This document shows, one piece after another, positions 53,836 through 63,997 of a stretch of 64,000 nucleotides of DNA. This DNA comes from JAFTYO01 sp045613125 (GTDB taxonomy: Bacteria > Pseudomonadota > Alphaproteobacteria > RF32 > CAG-239): assembly GCA_045613125.1 (NCBI GenBank), contig JAZLAM010000003.1:7812-71811 (forward strand), read 5' to 3'. Each line of letters begins with the position of its first letter. Positions within the stretch are counted from its first letter, which is position 1. Position numbers and translations under genes: made by a program. Below the pieces are notes generated by a model. The model searched no databases and was not told the DNA's origin. It was given only the letters and a program-made list of their open reading frames with translations.

Positions 53836-56583
53836 TTAATGTGCTTCCGCCCAATTATCTCCGACACCGACAGAAGCTACAAAATCAACATCAAAATGCG
53901 CCACTTCTTCCATAATATTTTTGATTAACAAACTTATTTCTTCCACTTCTTCAACAGGCGCTTCAAAAACAAGCTCATCATGTACTTGTAACAACATTTT
54001 TGTTTTATATACCTTTTCTGTTAATTTATGATGTATCTTTTTCATTGCTAATTTAATAATATCTGACGCACCACCTTGAATCGGCGCATTAATTGCAGCT
54101 CTTTGTGCGAACGCCACTATTCTTTTGTTTTTATCATTTATACCTAAAACCGAACATTTGCGCCCGAACGGAGTTAAAACATATCCGTGCTTATGTGCAA
54201 AATCTATAGTTTCTGACATATATTCTTTAATTTCAGGCATTGATGCAAAATATGCATCAATATATTTTGCTGCAACATCAGGTGTAGTGTCTATTTGTTT
54301 TGCAAGTCCATATTGTGAAATACCATATACAATACCAAAATTTATAGCCTTTGCTTGGCGGCGCAATGAAGAATCAACCTTTTCCAAAGGAACTCCAAAA
54401 ACTTTTGATGCAGTTATAGCATGAACATCAACACCGTGTGCAAAAGCTTCTTTTAAGGCTTTAACATCTGCCACCGCTGCCAATAAACGTAATTCTACCT
54501 GACTATAATCTGCAGCTATAATTTTATGTCCCGGTTTTGCGATAAAACATTGTCTTATTTTTTTACCGTCTTCGGTTCTTATCGGAATGTTTTGTAAATT
54601 CGGATTAGAAGAAGCCAATCTTCCCGTATTAACCACTGTCTGATTAAATGTGGTATGAACCCTATGATTTTTATCCATTAAACTAAGCAAAGCATTTGTA
54701 TATGTTGATTTTAGTTTTGCCAACCCGCGCCATTGTAAAATTTTTTCAGCAATTTCATATTCATCGGCTAAATCTTCCAAAATATCTGCTCCGGTTTGAA
54801 AACTTCCGGAAGAATTTTTTTTACCTTTTATACCCATTTTTACATACAAAATTTCACCGATTTGCTTTGGTGAACCTAAATTAAATTCTTCACCGGCAAG
54901 CACGAAAATTTCTTTTTCCAAATTTTTAATTTTTCTTTCAAAGTCTTCATTTAAGCTCATCAAAGCTTTGATATCAAGCATAATACCATTTGTTTCCATA
55001 TTTTGCAAAACGGATATAAGCGGTCTGTCAAAATTTTCATAAATTTCTGTTTTCTTTTCTGATATCAGTCTTGGTTTTAATACGTTATACAATCTTAAAG
55101 TGATATCAGCATCTTCTGCCGCATAATCAAGAGCTTTTTGCGGTTCTACATAATCAAACGTAATTTTATTTTTACCACTACCGCAAACATCTTCATATTT
55201 TATGGTTTTATAGTCTAAAAATATTTCTGCCAATTCATCTAAACCATGTCCATGTTCAGAACTGTCCAAATTATAAGATAATACTGCTGTATCTTCTATC
55301 GGAAAAATTGTTGTATCAGCGCCCACAACTTGAGCTAAAAAATGCATATCAAATTTTATATTATGTCCTATTTTTAAAACCGATTTACTTTCCAAAAGAG
55401 GTTTAAGATATTTTTTAACCGTTTCGGCAGAAAGTTGTTTAAGTGTCGATTTTTCATTATTTCCGAATAAATCAACTTCGGTATCTTGCACTTTATGATT
55501 AAGAGGAATATAACAAGCGCTTCCTTCATCGATTGCAATGGATATGCCGACAATTTTATCTGTTAACGGATTTAATCCTGTTGTTTCGGTATCAATGGCA
55601 AAACGGTAGTTTTTAATTGCCATATCAGCCCATTTTTTTAATGTTGTTTCATCTTGAACAAGCTCATAATTTTTTACTGTTGCTTTTGTTATTTCTACTT
55701 TTTGACCACATCTTTCTTGTTGCTCTACGACCCACTTTTCAACTCTGCTTTTAAGACTTTTTAAGCCATATTCATCAACAAATTCCATAACATTTTCCAA
55801 AATAGGAGCTCTACAAGCATAATCTTCGATTGCCTTTTCAACATCTACATCATTTTTTAATTCAACTAATTGTTTGGAAATACGTGCATTTTCTATATTA
55901 GCAAGTATAGTTTCGCGCCGTTTGTTTTGCTTGATTTCTGAAGCTTTAAGCAACACTTCATCTAACGAACCGAACTGATTTACAAGCTCAGCTGCCGTTT
56001 TTAACCCAATTCCCGGAACTCCCGGTACATTATCAATACTGTCTCCGGCTAAGGCTTGAACATCAACAACCTTATCCGGATATACACCAAATTTTTCTTT
56101 AACATCTTCAGGCGTAAAAAACTTGTCTTTCATACTATCATAAAATTCTACACCATCTCTGATAAGTTGCATTAAATCTTTATCGGCAGATACAACTACA
56201 ACATCATAACCTTTATCAGTTGCTTTTTTAGCATATGTAGCTATTAAATCATCTGCTTCAAAACCTTCCATCTCGAGATGATTTAAGTTTAATATTTCTA
56301 CAGCTCTATGTATAATCGGAAACTGAGGTATAAGTTCTTCAGGTGTTTCTTTTCTGGTTCCTTTATAATCTTTGAATATGTCATTTCGATAGTTTTGTCT
56401 TTTAGCATCAAAAAGAACCAAGCAATAATCACATTTTATTTTTGTGGTCAAACGCATAAACATATTCATAAATCCCAAAACAGCATTAACCGGTACACCT
56501 TGAGGAGATGTCATCATAGGAAGAGCGTAAAAAGCCCTGAATATATAACCGGAACCATCAATAAGACATACTTTTTTCTTCAT
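53836..56583 (-). CDS. polA: DNA polymerase I
   Basis: The start is the ATG at 56583, after AAAGG, giving 915 residues; the upstream extension is not protein-like. The 5' nuclease domain (KVCLIDGSGYIFRAF, MEGFEADDLIAT) is followed by the 3'-5' exonuclease with intact DTETTG, then the polymerase with DYSQVELRLLAA, QAKAINFGIVYG and QVHDELVFE. It fills gaps and removes primers and also repairs DNA. All three activities appear functional. Confidence 0.96.
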   Translation of the reverse strand: MKKKVCLIDGSGYIFRAFYALPMMTSPQGVPVNAVLGFMNMFMRLTTKIKCDYCLVLFDAKRQNYRNDIFKDYKGTRKETPEELIPQFPIIHRAVEILNLNHLEMEGFEADDLIATYAKKATDKGYDVVVVSADKDLMQLIRDGVEFYDSMKDKFFTPEDVKEKFGVYPDKVVDVQALAGDSIDNVPGVPGIGLKTAAELVNQFGSLDEVLLKASEIKQNKRRETILANIENARISKQLVELKNDVDVEKAIEDYACRAPILENVMEFVDEYGLKSLKSRVEKWVVEQQERCGQKVEITKATVKNYELVQDETTLKKWADMAIKNYRFAIDTETTGLNPLTDKIVGISIAIDEGSACYIPLNHKVQDTEVDLFGNNEKSTLKQLSAETVKKYLKPLLESKSVLKIGHNIKFDMHFLAQVVGADTTIFPIEDTAVLSYNLDSSEHGHGLDELAEIFLDYKTIKYEDVCGSGKNKITFDYVEPQKALDYAAEDADITLRLYNVLKPRLISEKKTEIYENFDRPLISVLQNMETNGIMLDIKALMSLNEDFERKIKNLEKEIFVLAGEEFNLGSPKQIGEILYVKMGIKGKKNSSGSFQTGADILEDLADEYEIAEKILQWRGLAKLKSTYTNALLSLMDKNHRVHTTFNQTVVNTGRLASSNPNLQNIPIRTEDGKKIRQCFIAKPGHKIIAADYSQVELRLLAAVADVKALKEAFAHGVDVHAITASKVFGVPLEKVDSSLRRQAKAINFGIVYGISQYGLAKQIDTTPDVAAKYIDAYFASMPEIKEYMSETIDFAHKHGYVLTPFGRKCSVLGINDKNKRIVAFAQRAAINAPIQGGASDIIKLAMKKIHHKLTEKVYKTKMLLQVHDELVFEAPVEEVEEISLLIKNIMEEVAHFDVDFVASVGVGDNWAEAH

Positions 56584-56722
56584 ATTTTTACCTTTCTGTT
56601 TTTTCAAATATAGTCTTTTATTTTTCTTTAGCCAAGAAATAAAAAAATTTATACTAAGTAAAAAAAATTTAAGATATTTTGCTTTATACTTCCCCAAAAC
56701 ACCACTTTGATGAGATAAGAAT

Positions 56723-58630
56723 ATGGCAAAAAAAAGCAAAACAACAAGCAACAGAAAACCTACAAAAAGAAAAAAAACAACTTCACGCAAAAAAAATGTT
56801 AAAAAATCTTGGTCATGGTTCAAATTTTTACTTATAACCGGTTTTTCGTGCTTTTTAGTTGCCTGTTTATATGTTTTTTATTGTTTTGTAACATTACCTA
56901 ATCTTGATAAAGCTGTTTCTCACACCCGATTAGCCTCCACCACCATAATTGCCGAAAACGGAAATGAAATTTACACATTTGGCAGTAATTTTGCTCAAGT
57001 GGTATACTTAAAAGATTTACCATATTATGTTCCGGCTGCTATCATTGATGTTGAAGATAGGCGTTTTTATTCTCATTTTGGTTTTGATATCATAGGCTTT
57101 ACCAGAGCTTCTGTTATAAATTTAATAAAACGCAGATACGTTCAGGGAGCCAGCACCATTACTCAACAAGTAGCAAAAAATCTGTTTTTAACTTCACAAA
57201 AAAATATAAAACGTAAAGTTCAAGAATTGTTGATTGCTTTTTGGTTAGAAAGCAAGTTTTCTAAAGAACAAATTTTGACACTTTACTTAAACCGAGTATA
57301 TTTAGGATCCGGCACTTACGGTATTGAAGCTGCATCAAATCGATATTTTGGTAAGAGTTCTGCCGATTTAAGTTTAAAAGAAGCCGCCACCATTGCCGGT
57401 ATGTTAAAAGCTCCATCTCGTTACAATCCGATATCAGATGCTAAAAAATCTCAAGAACGATCAGAACTTGTCTTAAAATTGATGCTTAAACACGGTTCAA
57501 TTACCAAAGAACAACACGATAAAGCCGTTAATGAGCCTTATCATGATCCTTCAAAATATAAAGTTGAAGGGGCAAGACATTTTGCTGATATGGTTTATAA
57601 CGAAGTAAATGCTTACATTACTGAACGTGATAAAGATTTGTACATCAGCACAACTCTTGACCAAGATTTACAACAAAAAGCAGAATGGATTTTAAGAGAT
57701 TCTATCAATGCAAATAAAAACAAAAATGTTACCAACGGTGCTATTGTTATTTTAGATTATACAGGAGCCATAAAAGCTCTTGTTGGTGGTACGGATTATA
57801 ACAAAAGCCAATTTAACAGAGCTACACAATCTTTGCGTCAGTCCGGCTCTGCTTTTAAACCTTTTGTATACATAACAGCACTTGAACAGGGTTTCACTCC
57901 TGAAGATATAATATCAGATACCCCTATAAAAATCGGCAATTGGGAACCTCAAAATTATGATAAAAAAACATATGGTGATGTTAGTTTAAATCAAGCTTTA
58001 AGCAATTCTCTTAATTTGGCGACAATCAATCTGTCTACAAAATTAAACTTAAAAGATATCATAAAAACAGCACAAAAAATGGGTATAAGTACACCTTTAA
58101 AAAATAATCCGTCTTTAGTTTTAGGTGTTGACGAAGTAAAAGTTTTAGACTTGGCAACCGCATATTTAAGCATTGCCAACGGAGGATATGCCGTTTGGCC
58201 TTATGCAATTTCCGAAATATATTCAAAAGATGGTATACAACTGTATCAAAGAAACTTCAGCGAACCATTAAAAATATTAGATGAAACAACTGTCAGCCAT
58301 ATTACGGATATGTTAGAAAATGTTATAAAAACCGGAACAGGAAAAAAAGCTTCTTTACCTTGTTTTACAGCCGGTAAAACCGGAACATCACAAGACTATA
58401 GAGATGCTTGGTTTGTTGGCTGGACACCGACATACGTCGCTGCCGTATGGGTAGGAAATGATGACAATTCGCCCATGGATAACATTACAGGAGGAACCTT
58501 ACCGGCACAAATTTGGAAAAAAATTATGCTAACAACTCTTGATTTACCAAATCAGACGGCAAAATCTTCTAAGAAAAGCGCAAAATCTGCAAACAAAACC
58601 CCAAAAAAGAAAAAATTTTTATTTTGGTAA
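56723..58630 (+). CDS. Class A penicillin-binding protein (PBP1A-like)
   Basis: The 635-residue protein has a Lys-rich cytoplasmic N-terminus (about 35 residues), one membrane helix, a GT51 glycosyltransferase domain (EDRRFYSHFG, GASTITQQVAKNLF, LNRVYLGSGTYGIE) and a transpeptidase domain with SGSAFKPF (SxxK), SNSLNL (SxN) and KTGTSQDY (KTG). It makes peptidoglycan strands and cross-links them at the outer face of the inner membrane. It is divergent from polA. Confidence 0.94.
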   Translation: MAKKSKTTSNRKPTKRKKTTSRKKNVKKSWSWFKFLLITGFSCFLVACLYVFYCFVTLPNLDKAVSHTRLASTTIIAENGNEIYTFGSNFAQVVYLKDLPYYVPAAIIDVEDRRFYSHFGFDIIGFTRASVINLIKRRYVQGASTITQQVAKNLFLTSQKNIKRKVQELLIAFWLESKFSKEQILTLYLNRVYLGSGTYGIEAASNRYFGKSSADLSLKEAATIAGMLKAPSRYNPISDAKKSQERSELVLKLMLKHGSITKEQHDKAVNEPYHDPSKYKVEGARHFADMVYNEVNAYITERDKDLYISTTLDQDLQQKAEWILRDSINANKNKNVTNGAIVILDYTGAIKALVGGTDYNKSQFNRATQSLRQSGSAFKPFVYITALEQGFTPEDIISDTPIKIGNWEPQNYDKKTYGDVSLNQALSNSLNLATINLSTKLNLKDIIKTAQKMGISTPLKNNPSLVLGVDEVKVLDLATAYLSIANGGYAVWPYAISEIYSKDGIQLYQRNFSEPLKILDETTVSHITDMLENVIKTGTGKKASLPCFTAGKTGTSQDYRDAWFVGWTPTYVAAVWVGNDDNSPMDNITGGTLPAQIWKKIMLTTLDLPNQTAKSSKKSAKSANKTPKKKKFLFW

Positions 58631-58637
58631 TACAACG

Positions 58638-59231
58638 TTAGTTTACGGTTCTTTCTAAATCTGCAATTCTGGGTAAAACAGAATTTTCAATAATAAAAGA
58701 AAAAGCTTTTTCAACTGTTTTATCAGTGTTTAGCAAAGCATTTGCTATAGCTTTTTGCTCTTTAGATTCATTTGCTTTTTGCGAAAGTTTTAAATAAGCA
58801 TCAGCCATTTCCGAAAGAGAATCGACAATCTGAGCCACATAATTTGGCACTTTAAGATCATCACAACCTCCCCAAAAACCTTCTAAAAAACCATATTCAA
58901 GCTCTTCAAAACGAACTTGTCCCCAAGTAATATTATCTTTTGGCGCTTTAGATAGAGAAAGCTTATTGCGACGAATTTTATCAAAAATATCATCCCAAAG
59001 GCCCATGAAAAACTTAAAAAACAATTCTGCTTCTTTTTTCGTTTCAAGACGAGGTTGCTTATTTTGTTCCCAAAAAGAAGAAATCACATCTGTCGGACGC
59101 AAATTTAGGTTAGGAGAACAAATTGCTCCCGCAAATTTTAGCTTTACAACTTCTAATGAAGTAGGACAGTTATAATGAATTAAAAAATTTTTAAATTTAT
59201 CATCACCAATATATTCATTTTCGCTTTGCAT
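58638..59231 (-). CDS. UPF0149/YecA-like protein (197 residues)
   Basis: A mainly helical cytoplasmic protein. The pattern KFAGAICSPNLNLRPTDVI followed by FWE, EAELFFKFFMGLW and FLEGFWGG is reminiscent of the UPF0149 family (YecA/YgfB), in which an AGAL-type motif and a W-x-x-G segment are conserved. The match is moderate and no zinc-binding SEC-C tail is present. Function of the family is poorly known. It converges with the PBP gene with 7 bases between. Confidence 0.6.
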   Translation of the reverse strand: MQSENEYIGDDKFKNFLIHYNCPTSLEVVKLKFAGAICSPNLNLRPTDVISSFWEQNKQPRLETKKEAELFFKFFMGLWDDIFDKIRRNKLSLSKAPKDNITWGQVRFEELEYGFLEGFWGGCDDLKVPNYVAQIVDSLSEMADAYLKLSQKANESKEQKAIANALLNTDKTVEKAFSFIIENSVLPRIADLERTVN

Positions 59232-59294
59232 TTAAAATCTTCTTTGTATAATATGGTTAAAACATTAATACTCAATTTAACGGAGTTTAAAAAA

Positions 59295-59612
59295 TTGTCT
59301 AGTATAAAAATGCTGATAACCATATTTATTTTGATGTTTGTAGCTTCTTGTTCTCTTTTAGAACCTTTTGTTGACAGACGACGAAATGCCGGAGCAGAAA
59401 ATATTAAAAAATTATATGTAGGGCGTTCAACACCTTCTGAGCCGGCAATATGTTATAACGGCTTATTTACTGATGAAGCAAAAATTCAAAATTTAGCAGA
59501 TAATGAATGTAAAAAACACAATACGGGAACACATGCCGTTAAAACTCATACAACAAAATTTACCTGTAAAATGTTTTTACCTACTCATGACTATTTTAAA
59601 TGTATTAAATAA
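59295..59612 (+). CDS. Small lipoprotein (105 residues)
   Basis: The lipobox VASC with signal sequence KMLITIFILMFVASCS identifies a lipoprotein. I chose the TTG at 59295, which has GGAG 9 bases upstream; a longer frame with an ATG at 59253 and a shorter one with ATG at 59310 are alternatives. The mature part holds three further cysteines (CYNG, ECKKHNTG, CKMF). Located 12 bp before argS. No family is recognised. Confidence 0.65.
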   Translation: MSSIKMLITIFILMFVASCSLLEPFVDRRRNAGAENIKKLYVGRSTPSEPAICYNGLFTDEAKIQNLADNECKKHNTGTHAVKTHTTKFTCKMFLPTHDYFKCIK

Positions 59613-59624
59613 TGAAAGAAAAAT

Positions 59625-61367
59625 ATGATGACTATGTCTATTGAAAAAACAATTAATGATAAACTTGCAACAATTTTTAACAAACTTGAACTTGATACAA
59701 AATTTGCCATCGTAAAAACATCAGACAGGCCTGATTTAAGCGATTTACAATGTAACGGTGCCTTAGCTTTGGCAAAACAACTAAAGAAAAATCCGCGTGA
59801 AATTGCTTCATTAATTGTAAACGAACTCCAAACAGACAATGCTATAGAATCTCTTTCAATTGACGGACCAGGTTTTATTAATATCAAACTTAATAATGAT
59901 TTTATTGCACAAAAAATGCAAGAAATGATGAACGATAAACGTTTAGGTTGCTCTAAAACAACAAACCCTAAAAAAGTTGTAATGGATTTCGGAGGACCTA
60001 ATGTTGCTAAATCTTTGCATGTCGGACATTTGCGTTCTGCCGTTATTGGCGAATCGATAAGAAGAATTGAGCAATTTATCGGAAATGATGTTGTATCAGA
60101 TGTCCATTTTGGAGATTGGGGCACACCAATGGGAATGATTTTGGCAGAAATCATTAAAAAAGATGGTGACCTTTCAAAAACATCAACATATAACATTGCG
60201 CAAATATCAGCGTTTTATAAACAAGCTAACATTCGTTGCAAAGAAGATGAAACCGCAAAAGAAACTGCTCGTCAAATTACGGCAGAGCTCCAAAACGGTC
60301 ATAAAGAATATAAAAAAGCATGGGAACACTTAAGAAAAGTTTCAGTAGATGATGTTAAAAAGAACTATGACGAATTAAGCGCATATTTTGATTTATGGCT
60401 TGGAGAAAGCGATGCTCATAATGCCAGTGCAGAAGTCGTAAACATTGCAAAACAAAAAGGCTTATCCGAAATTGATGATGGAGCAACCATTATACGTTTA
60501 CCGGAAACTAACAAACCTATGCCTCCGGTTATTATCGTTAAATCTGATGGAGGATTCGGCTATCAGGTTACCGATATTGCAACCATTAAAATGCGTTATG
60601 ACGATTTAAATGCAGATGAAATTATTTATATTGTTGATAAACGTCAAGCACTTCATTTTGAACAAGTGTTCCAAGTTGCAAACATGCTCAACTTAGCTCC
60701 TGAAACAACCTTGAAGCATATCGGTTTCGGTACGGTAAACGGCGCAGACGGAAAGCCGTTTAAAACTCGTGACGGCGGAGTGATGAATTTGGAAGATTTG
60801 ATAAATATGAGTAAAGATAAAGTTCGTCAATCTATGCCAAAAGCCGGAGAAGTTGATGGATATGGCGAAAAAGAAATTGAAAAATTAGTTTCTCAGATAT
60901 CGATGGCTGCAATCAAATTTCAAGATTTAAAAAATTCCATAGCATCTGGTTATGTTTTTGATTTGGAAGATTTTGCAAAATTTGATGGTAAAACCGGACC
61001 ATATATTCAATATGCAATTGCTCGTATAAATTCTGTTTTAAGAAAAGCAGAAGCAAACAACATTGAAAAAGGCTCCATTGTTATAGATAATGATGATGAA
61101 CGTGCGTTAGCTTTAAAACTTGCACAAATTGAAAACATTGTTTTCAGAGCGCATAATGATAAAGAGCCGAGCATCATTGCTGATTATGCTTATACTTTGG
61201 CACAAACGTTTTCCGGTTTTTATAATGCTTGCCCAATTATGAACGCCGAAGATGAAAAGATTGTAAAATCTCGTTTAAGTTTGGCATACATGGTAAAAGA
61301 AGCTCTCACGTTGATGCTGTTCTTACTTGGTATAGAAGCACCTGAAGTGATGCTTAAAGCCAGTTAG
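59625..61367 (+). CDS. argS: Arginyl-tRNA synthetase
   Basis: The 580-residue protein has the N-terminal Arg-specific domain, the HIGH-type signature NVAKSLHVGHLRSAVIGES and, in place of a canonical KMSKS, KPFKTRDGG, as is normal for this enzyme. The C-terminal anticodon-binding (DALR) domain is complete. It attaches arginine to tRNA-Arg. It is in one operon with the FtsK-like gene. Confidence 0.95.
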   Translation: MMTMSIEKTINDKLATIFNKLELDTKFAIVKTSDRPDLSDLQCNGALALAKQLKKNPREIASLIVNELQTDNAIESLSIDGPGFINIKLNNDFIAQKMQEMMNDKRLGCSKTTNPKKVVMDFGGPNVAKSLHVGHLRSAVIGESIRRIEQFIGNDVVSDVHFGDWGTPMGMILAEIIKKDGDLSKTSTYNIAQISAFYKQANIRCKEDETAKETARQITAELQNGHKEYKKAWEHLRKVSVDDVKKNYDELSAYFDLWLGESDAHNASAEVVNIAKQKGLSEIDDGATIIRLPETNKPMPPVIIVKSDGGFGYQVTDIATIKMRYDDLNADEIIYIVDKRQALHFEQVFQVANMLNLAPETTLKHIGFGTVNGADGKPFKTRDGGVMNLEDLINMSKDKVRQSMPKAGEVDGYGEKEIEKLVSQISMAAIKFQDLKNSIASGYVFDLEDFAKFDGKTGPYIQYAIARINSVLRKAEANNIEKGSIVIDNDDERALALKLAQIENIVFRAHNDKEPSIIADYAYTLAQTFSGFYNACPIMNAEDEKIVKSRLSLAYMVKEALTLMLFLLGIEAPEVMLKAS

Positions 61368-61376
61368 GAGGTTAAA

Positions 61377-62588
61377 ATGACAGATTTAACTGAAGTTTTG
61401 AGCCACTATAAAATAAACGGAGAAATTATAGGAAACCAAAAAGGTCCTTTAATTACACAGATAAAATTTAAACCTGTTGCCGGTACAAAAATAAAAGACA
61501 TAGAAACTTCTTTAGAAGATATTGCAAGGGAAGCTGGTTTTAAAAGCTTAAGAATAAGCAATGTGTGTGAAGATAATTGTATCGGTTTTGAAATTCCGAA
61601 TGAGCAGTTTGAAACCGTATTTTTAAAAAACATCTTGGCAACTGATGAATTTAAAACAGCAAAAGGGGCTTTACCACTCAGTTTAGGTGTTACAATTGAT
61701 GGTTCTGCTATTTTTGCTGACTTGGCAAAAATGCCTCATTTGTTGGTAGCAGGTGCTACAGGCTCGGGAAAATCGGTTGAACTCAATGCTTTTATTATAT
61801 CTTTAATTAAGGCAAAACGCCCTCACGAATTAAAGTTTGTGATGATAGATCCTAAACGTATTGAATTTTCAATTTATAATAATCAAGAATATATGTATAT
61901 GCCGGTCATCACAGATAATCAAAAAGCAGCTTTAGCTCTTGAATATTTAACTAAAGAAATGAACGACAGATACGCTTTGTTTGAAAAATCAAGAACAAAA
62001 AACATCGAAGAATATAATCAAAAAGAAAAACCTATTCCGTATATTGTAACCATTGTAGATGAATTTTCCGATTTAGTGCTTTCTGATAAATCGGTTGAAA
62101 AACATATACAAATATTGGCTCAAAAAGCTCGAGCTGCAGGCATACACCTCATTCTTGCAACACAACGCCCGTCAGTTGATGTGGTAACAGGTAGCATTAA
62201 GGCAAACTTTCCATCAAGATTGGCTTTCAAAACTGCCTCTGGAGTTGATTCTAAAACCATACTTGATACTGTAGGCGCACAAAACTTAATAGGCCGAGGA
62301 GATGGTTTATATTTAGCCGGAAACGGAGAATTAACCCGCATTCACGGCGGATATATCACAAACGATGAAATTGAAGCCATCTTAAAACCATATCATGCAG
62401 AAGTTAAAGAGCTGATTGAAGATATAAAAGAAGAAACTGACGAAAATAACAAGCCCAAAAGCGGTAAGAAAAAAACATTTTTCTTAATTGCGTGGATTGT
62501 AGCACTATGGAAATATTTGGGCAAAAGAGAACAAAAAAAGCTCATAAAAGCAGCGTTTAATTTTCTTCTGAATTTGAAGAAAGGGTAA
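61377..62588 (+). CDS. FtsK-like DNA translocase motor without N-terminal membrane helices
   Basis: The 403-residue protein starts at ATG 61377 after AGGAGG. It has a short alpha-domain, Walker A GATGSGKS, VDEFSDLVL and the motor block LATQRPSVDVVTGSIKANFP plus GRGDGLYLAG. FtsK has four N-terminal helices, a long linker and a C-terminal gamma winged-helix; none of these is here. Instead the last 40 residues hold a hydrophobic stretch (FFLIAWIVALWKYLG) between Lys-rich segments. It may be a soluble or tail-anchored translocase. Ten bases after argS, so co-transcribed. Confidence 0.85.
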   Translation: MTDLTEVLSHYKINGEIIGNQKGPLITQIKFKPVAGTKIKDIETSLEDIAREAGFKSLRISNVCEDNCIGFEIPNEQFETVFLKNILATDEFKTAKGALPLSLGVTIDGSAIFADLAKMPHLLVAGATGSGKSVELNAFIISLIKAKRPHELKFVMIDPKRIEFSIYNNQEYMYMPVITDNQKAALALEYLTKEMNDRYALFEKSRTKNIEEYNQKEKPIPYIVTIVDEFSDLVLSDKSVEKHIQILAQKARAAGIHLILATQRPSVDVVTGSIKANFPSRLAFKTASGVDSKTILDTVGAQNLIGRGDGLYLAGNGELTRIHGGYITNDEIEAILKPYHAEVKELIEDIKEETDENNKPKSGKKKTFFLIAWIVALWKYLGKREQKKLIKAAFNFLLNLKKG

Positions 62589-62609
62589 GAACATCTTACC
62601 CTTTTTTGT
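62582..62609. terminator. Terminator between convergent genes
   Basis: AGGGTAAGA and TCTTACCCT form a 9-bp stem with an ACA loop followed by TTTTTT on the plus strand; it overlaps the stop of the FtsK-like gene. Confidence 0.88.
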
Positions 62610-63723
62610 TATTGCCTTCTAAAATATCAATCACAGAAAAAATGCTGTAAAATTGACTAACAACATCTTTGATATCTTTATAATTTAATGCAGGCTTAAA
62701 TAAAGATGTTGTTTCAAACATATTTTTTTTCGTATGAATAACAAAAATCAAGCTATTTCCAAAAAAACTGAAATCTATATATTTTCCTTTAAACAGCTTT
62801 TTTATATCCTTAATTTTTTCCATCAAAACCGGTGTTAAAACGTAACGAGCCTCTATCTGATTATTAGTCAAAACTTTCCATTGTTTATTAAAACAAACAT
62901 CTTCAAGACATACATATTGTTTAGCTATATTTACTTTTTTCTTCTTAATTTCCTTATGAAGCATATAAAATAGATATATATTAATAGCAATAAGCACAAC
63001 CGATATCATAATATTTTCAAACATCATTTCAAAAAATTTAACAAACATATAAATAAGCAATATTGTTGATATAACCATCCAAGCAGAAAGTAAATACAAC
63101 GCAGCCAACTTTATATTTTTTTTCAGTGCAAAGCCTATATTATTACGATTTTTAACAATTGTTTTCCCCTCAAACTTCTTATTTAATTCAAGATCCATCA
63201 CTATACCCTTAAATATACCTATAGCGCCTCTGTTTCCTTTTAGCAATAATTCAGTTTCCGACACACTGATTTTGGTATTTTTATATTCTCCGAAAAAAGC
63301 ATCGTCAGTTATACATAAATCAAAAAAACCAAAGATTTCAGATCTTTCCAACATATATTTAGATACCGCATCATACTCATTTTTGTACTGAAAATCTCCC
63401 CAAAAAGATAATATCGTTTTCATAACTGAAGATTTTGTTTGTTTCTTATACTTATCAAATGGTTTAAAGCATAAATAAATAAAAATTCCATGAAAAAGCG
63501 TAAAAACATAAGAAAAAATTTCTGGATAAAAATCATAATAAGCAATAACATTCATAAAAATACACAACAAAATAATAGAAACATATAAAGATGCTGTAAT
63601 AAAAAATTGTTTTAATAAACGTTTTCTGATTATTTCTAATTGCGTATATTTATCTTGCAAATTTGAATCATAAAAGGCTCTAAATTCTTGTTGCACTACA
63701 TCTAATGTGTCAAAATTTTTCAT
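62596..63723 (-). CDS. DUF3137 family membrane protein
   Basis: The 375-residue protein has two N-terminal helices (about 41-60 and 68-88) and a second pair near residues 212-255. Motifs such as DDAFFGEYKNTKISVSETEL and IFKGIVMDLELNKKFEGKTIV fit the DUF3137 family, whose function is unknown. It lies 156 bp downstream of the 5S gene on the same strand. Its start is the ATG at 63723. Confidence 0.8.
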   Translation of the reverse strand: MKNFDTLDVVQQEFRAFYDSNLQDKYTQLEIIRKRLLKQFFITASLYVSIILLCIFMNVIAYYDFYPEIFSYVFTLFHGIFIYLCFKPFDKYKKQTKSSVMKTILSFWGDFQYKNEYDAVSKYMLERSEIFGFFDLCITDDAFFGEYKNTKISVSETELLLKGNRGAIGIFKGIVMDLELNKKFEGKTIVKNRNNIGFALKKNIKLAALYLLSAWMVISTILLIYMFVKFFEMMFENIMISVVLIAINIYLFYMLHKEIKKKKVNIAKQYVCLEDVCFNKQWKVLTNNQIEARYVLTPVLMEKIKDIKKLFKGKYIDFSFFGNSLIFVIHTKKNMFETTSLFKPALNYKDIKDVVSQFYSIFSVIDILEGNNKKG

Positions 63724-63822
63724 AATATAAAGTCCTATATTGATAGATAAAGAGATAGTTTAAAGAGATGGTAACATAGGAAAAATAAAAAGCAACAGAA
63801 AAAAAATCAAAATTTCGGGCAT

Positions 63823-63847
63823 AAAAAAAGCCTCCCAATTAGGAGGC
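63823..63847 (-). terminator. rRNA operon terminator
   Basis: On the minus strand GCCTCC-TAATTG-GGAGGC (63830-63847) followed by TTTTTTT lies 33 bases after the 5S gene. It marks the 3' end of the rRNA operon. Confidence 0.92.
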
Positions 63848-63879
63848 GTAATATAGTAAAAAGGGGATAGAAGATAGAA

Positions 63880-63997
63880 GAACTGGCGGCGACCGACTCT
63901 CCCGTGCCTTAAGACAAAGTACCATAGGCGCTAAAGGGTTTAACGACCGAGTTCGGAATGGGATCGGGTGGGACACCTTTGCAAGAGCCACCAGTTC
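63880..63997 (-). rRNA. rrf: 5S rRNA
   Basis: The minus strand reads CTGGTGGCTCTTGC, then CCCACCCGATCCCATTCCGA, ACTCGGTCGTT, and ends GTCGGTCGCCGCCAGTT, all characteristic 5S elements with the ends pairing. The rest of the operon (23S, 16S) should lie beyond 64000. Exact ends are uncertain by a few bases. Confidence 0.95.

Noticed and set aside
53509..53928. Open frame crossing the tRNA-Ser region, translating to a protein with ESEIRTHGRVAPSTVFKTAA
   Set aside because: That sequence is a well-known spurious translation of the reverse strand of a tRNA-Ser gene; the frame also overlaps polA.
56584..56823. Possible N-terminal extension of polA by 80 codons
   Set aside because: The extension is hydrophobic and unlike PolA, and a ribosome site precedes the ATG at 56583.
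59591..60196. Open frame of 201 codons antisense to argS
   Set aside because: It runs through the conserved arginyl-tRNA synthetase coding region on the other strand and has no family match.
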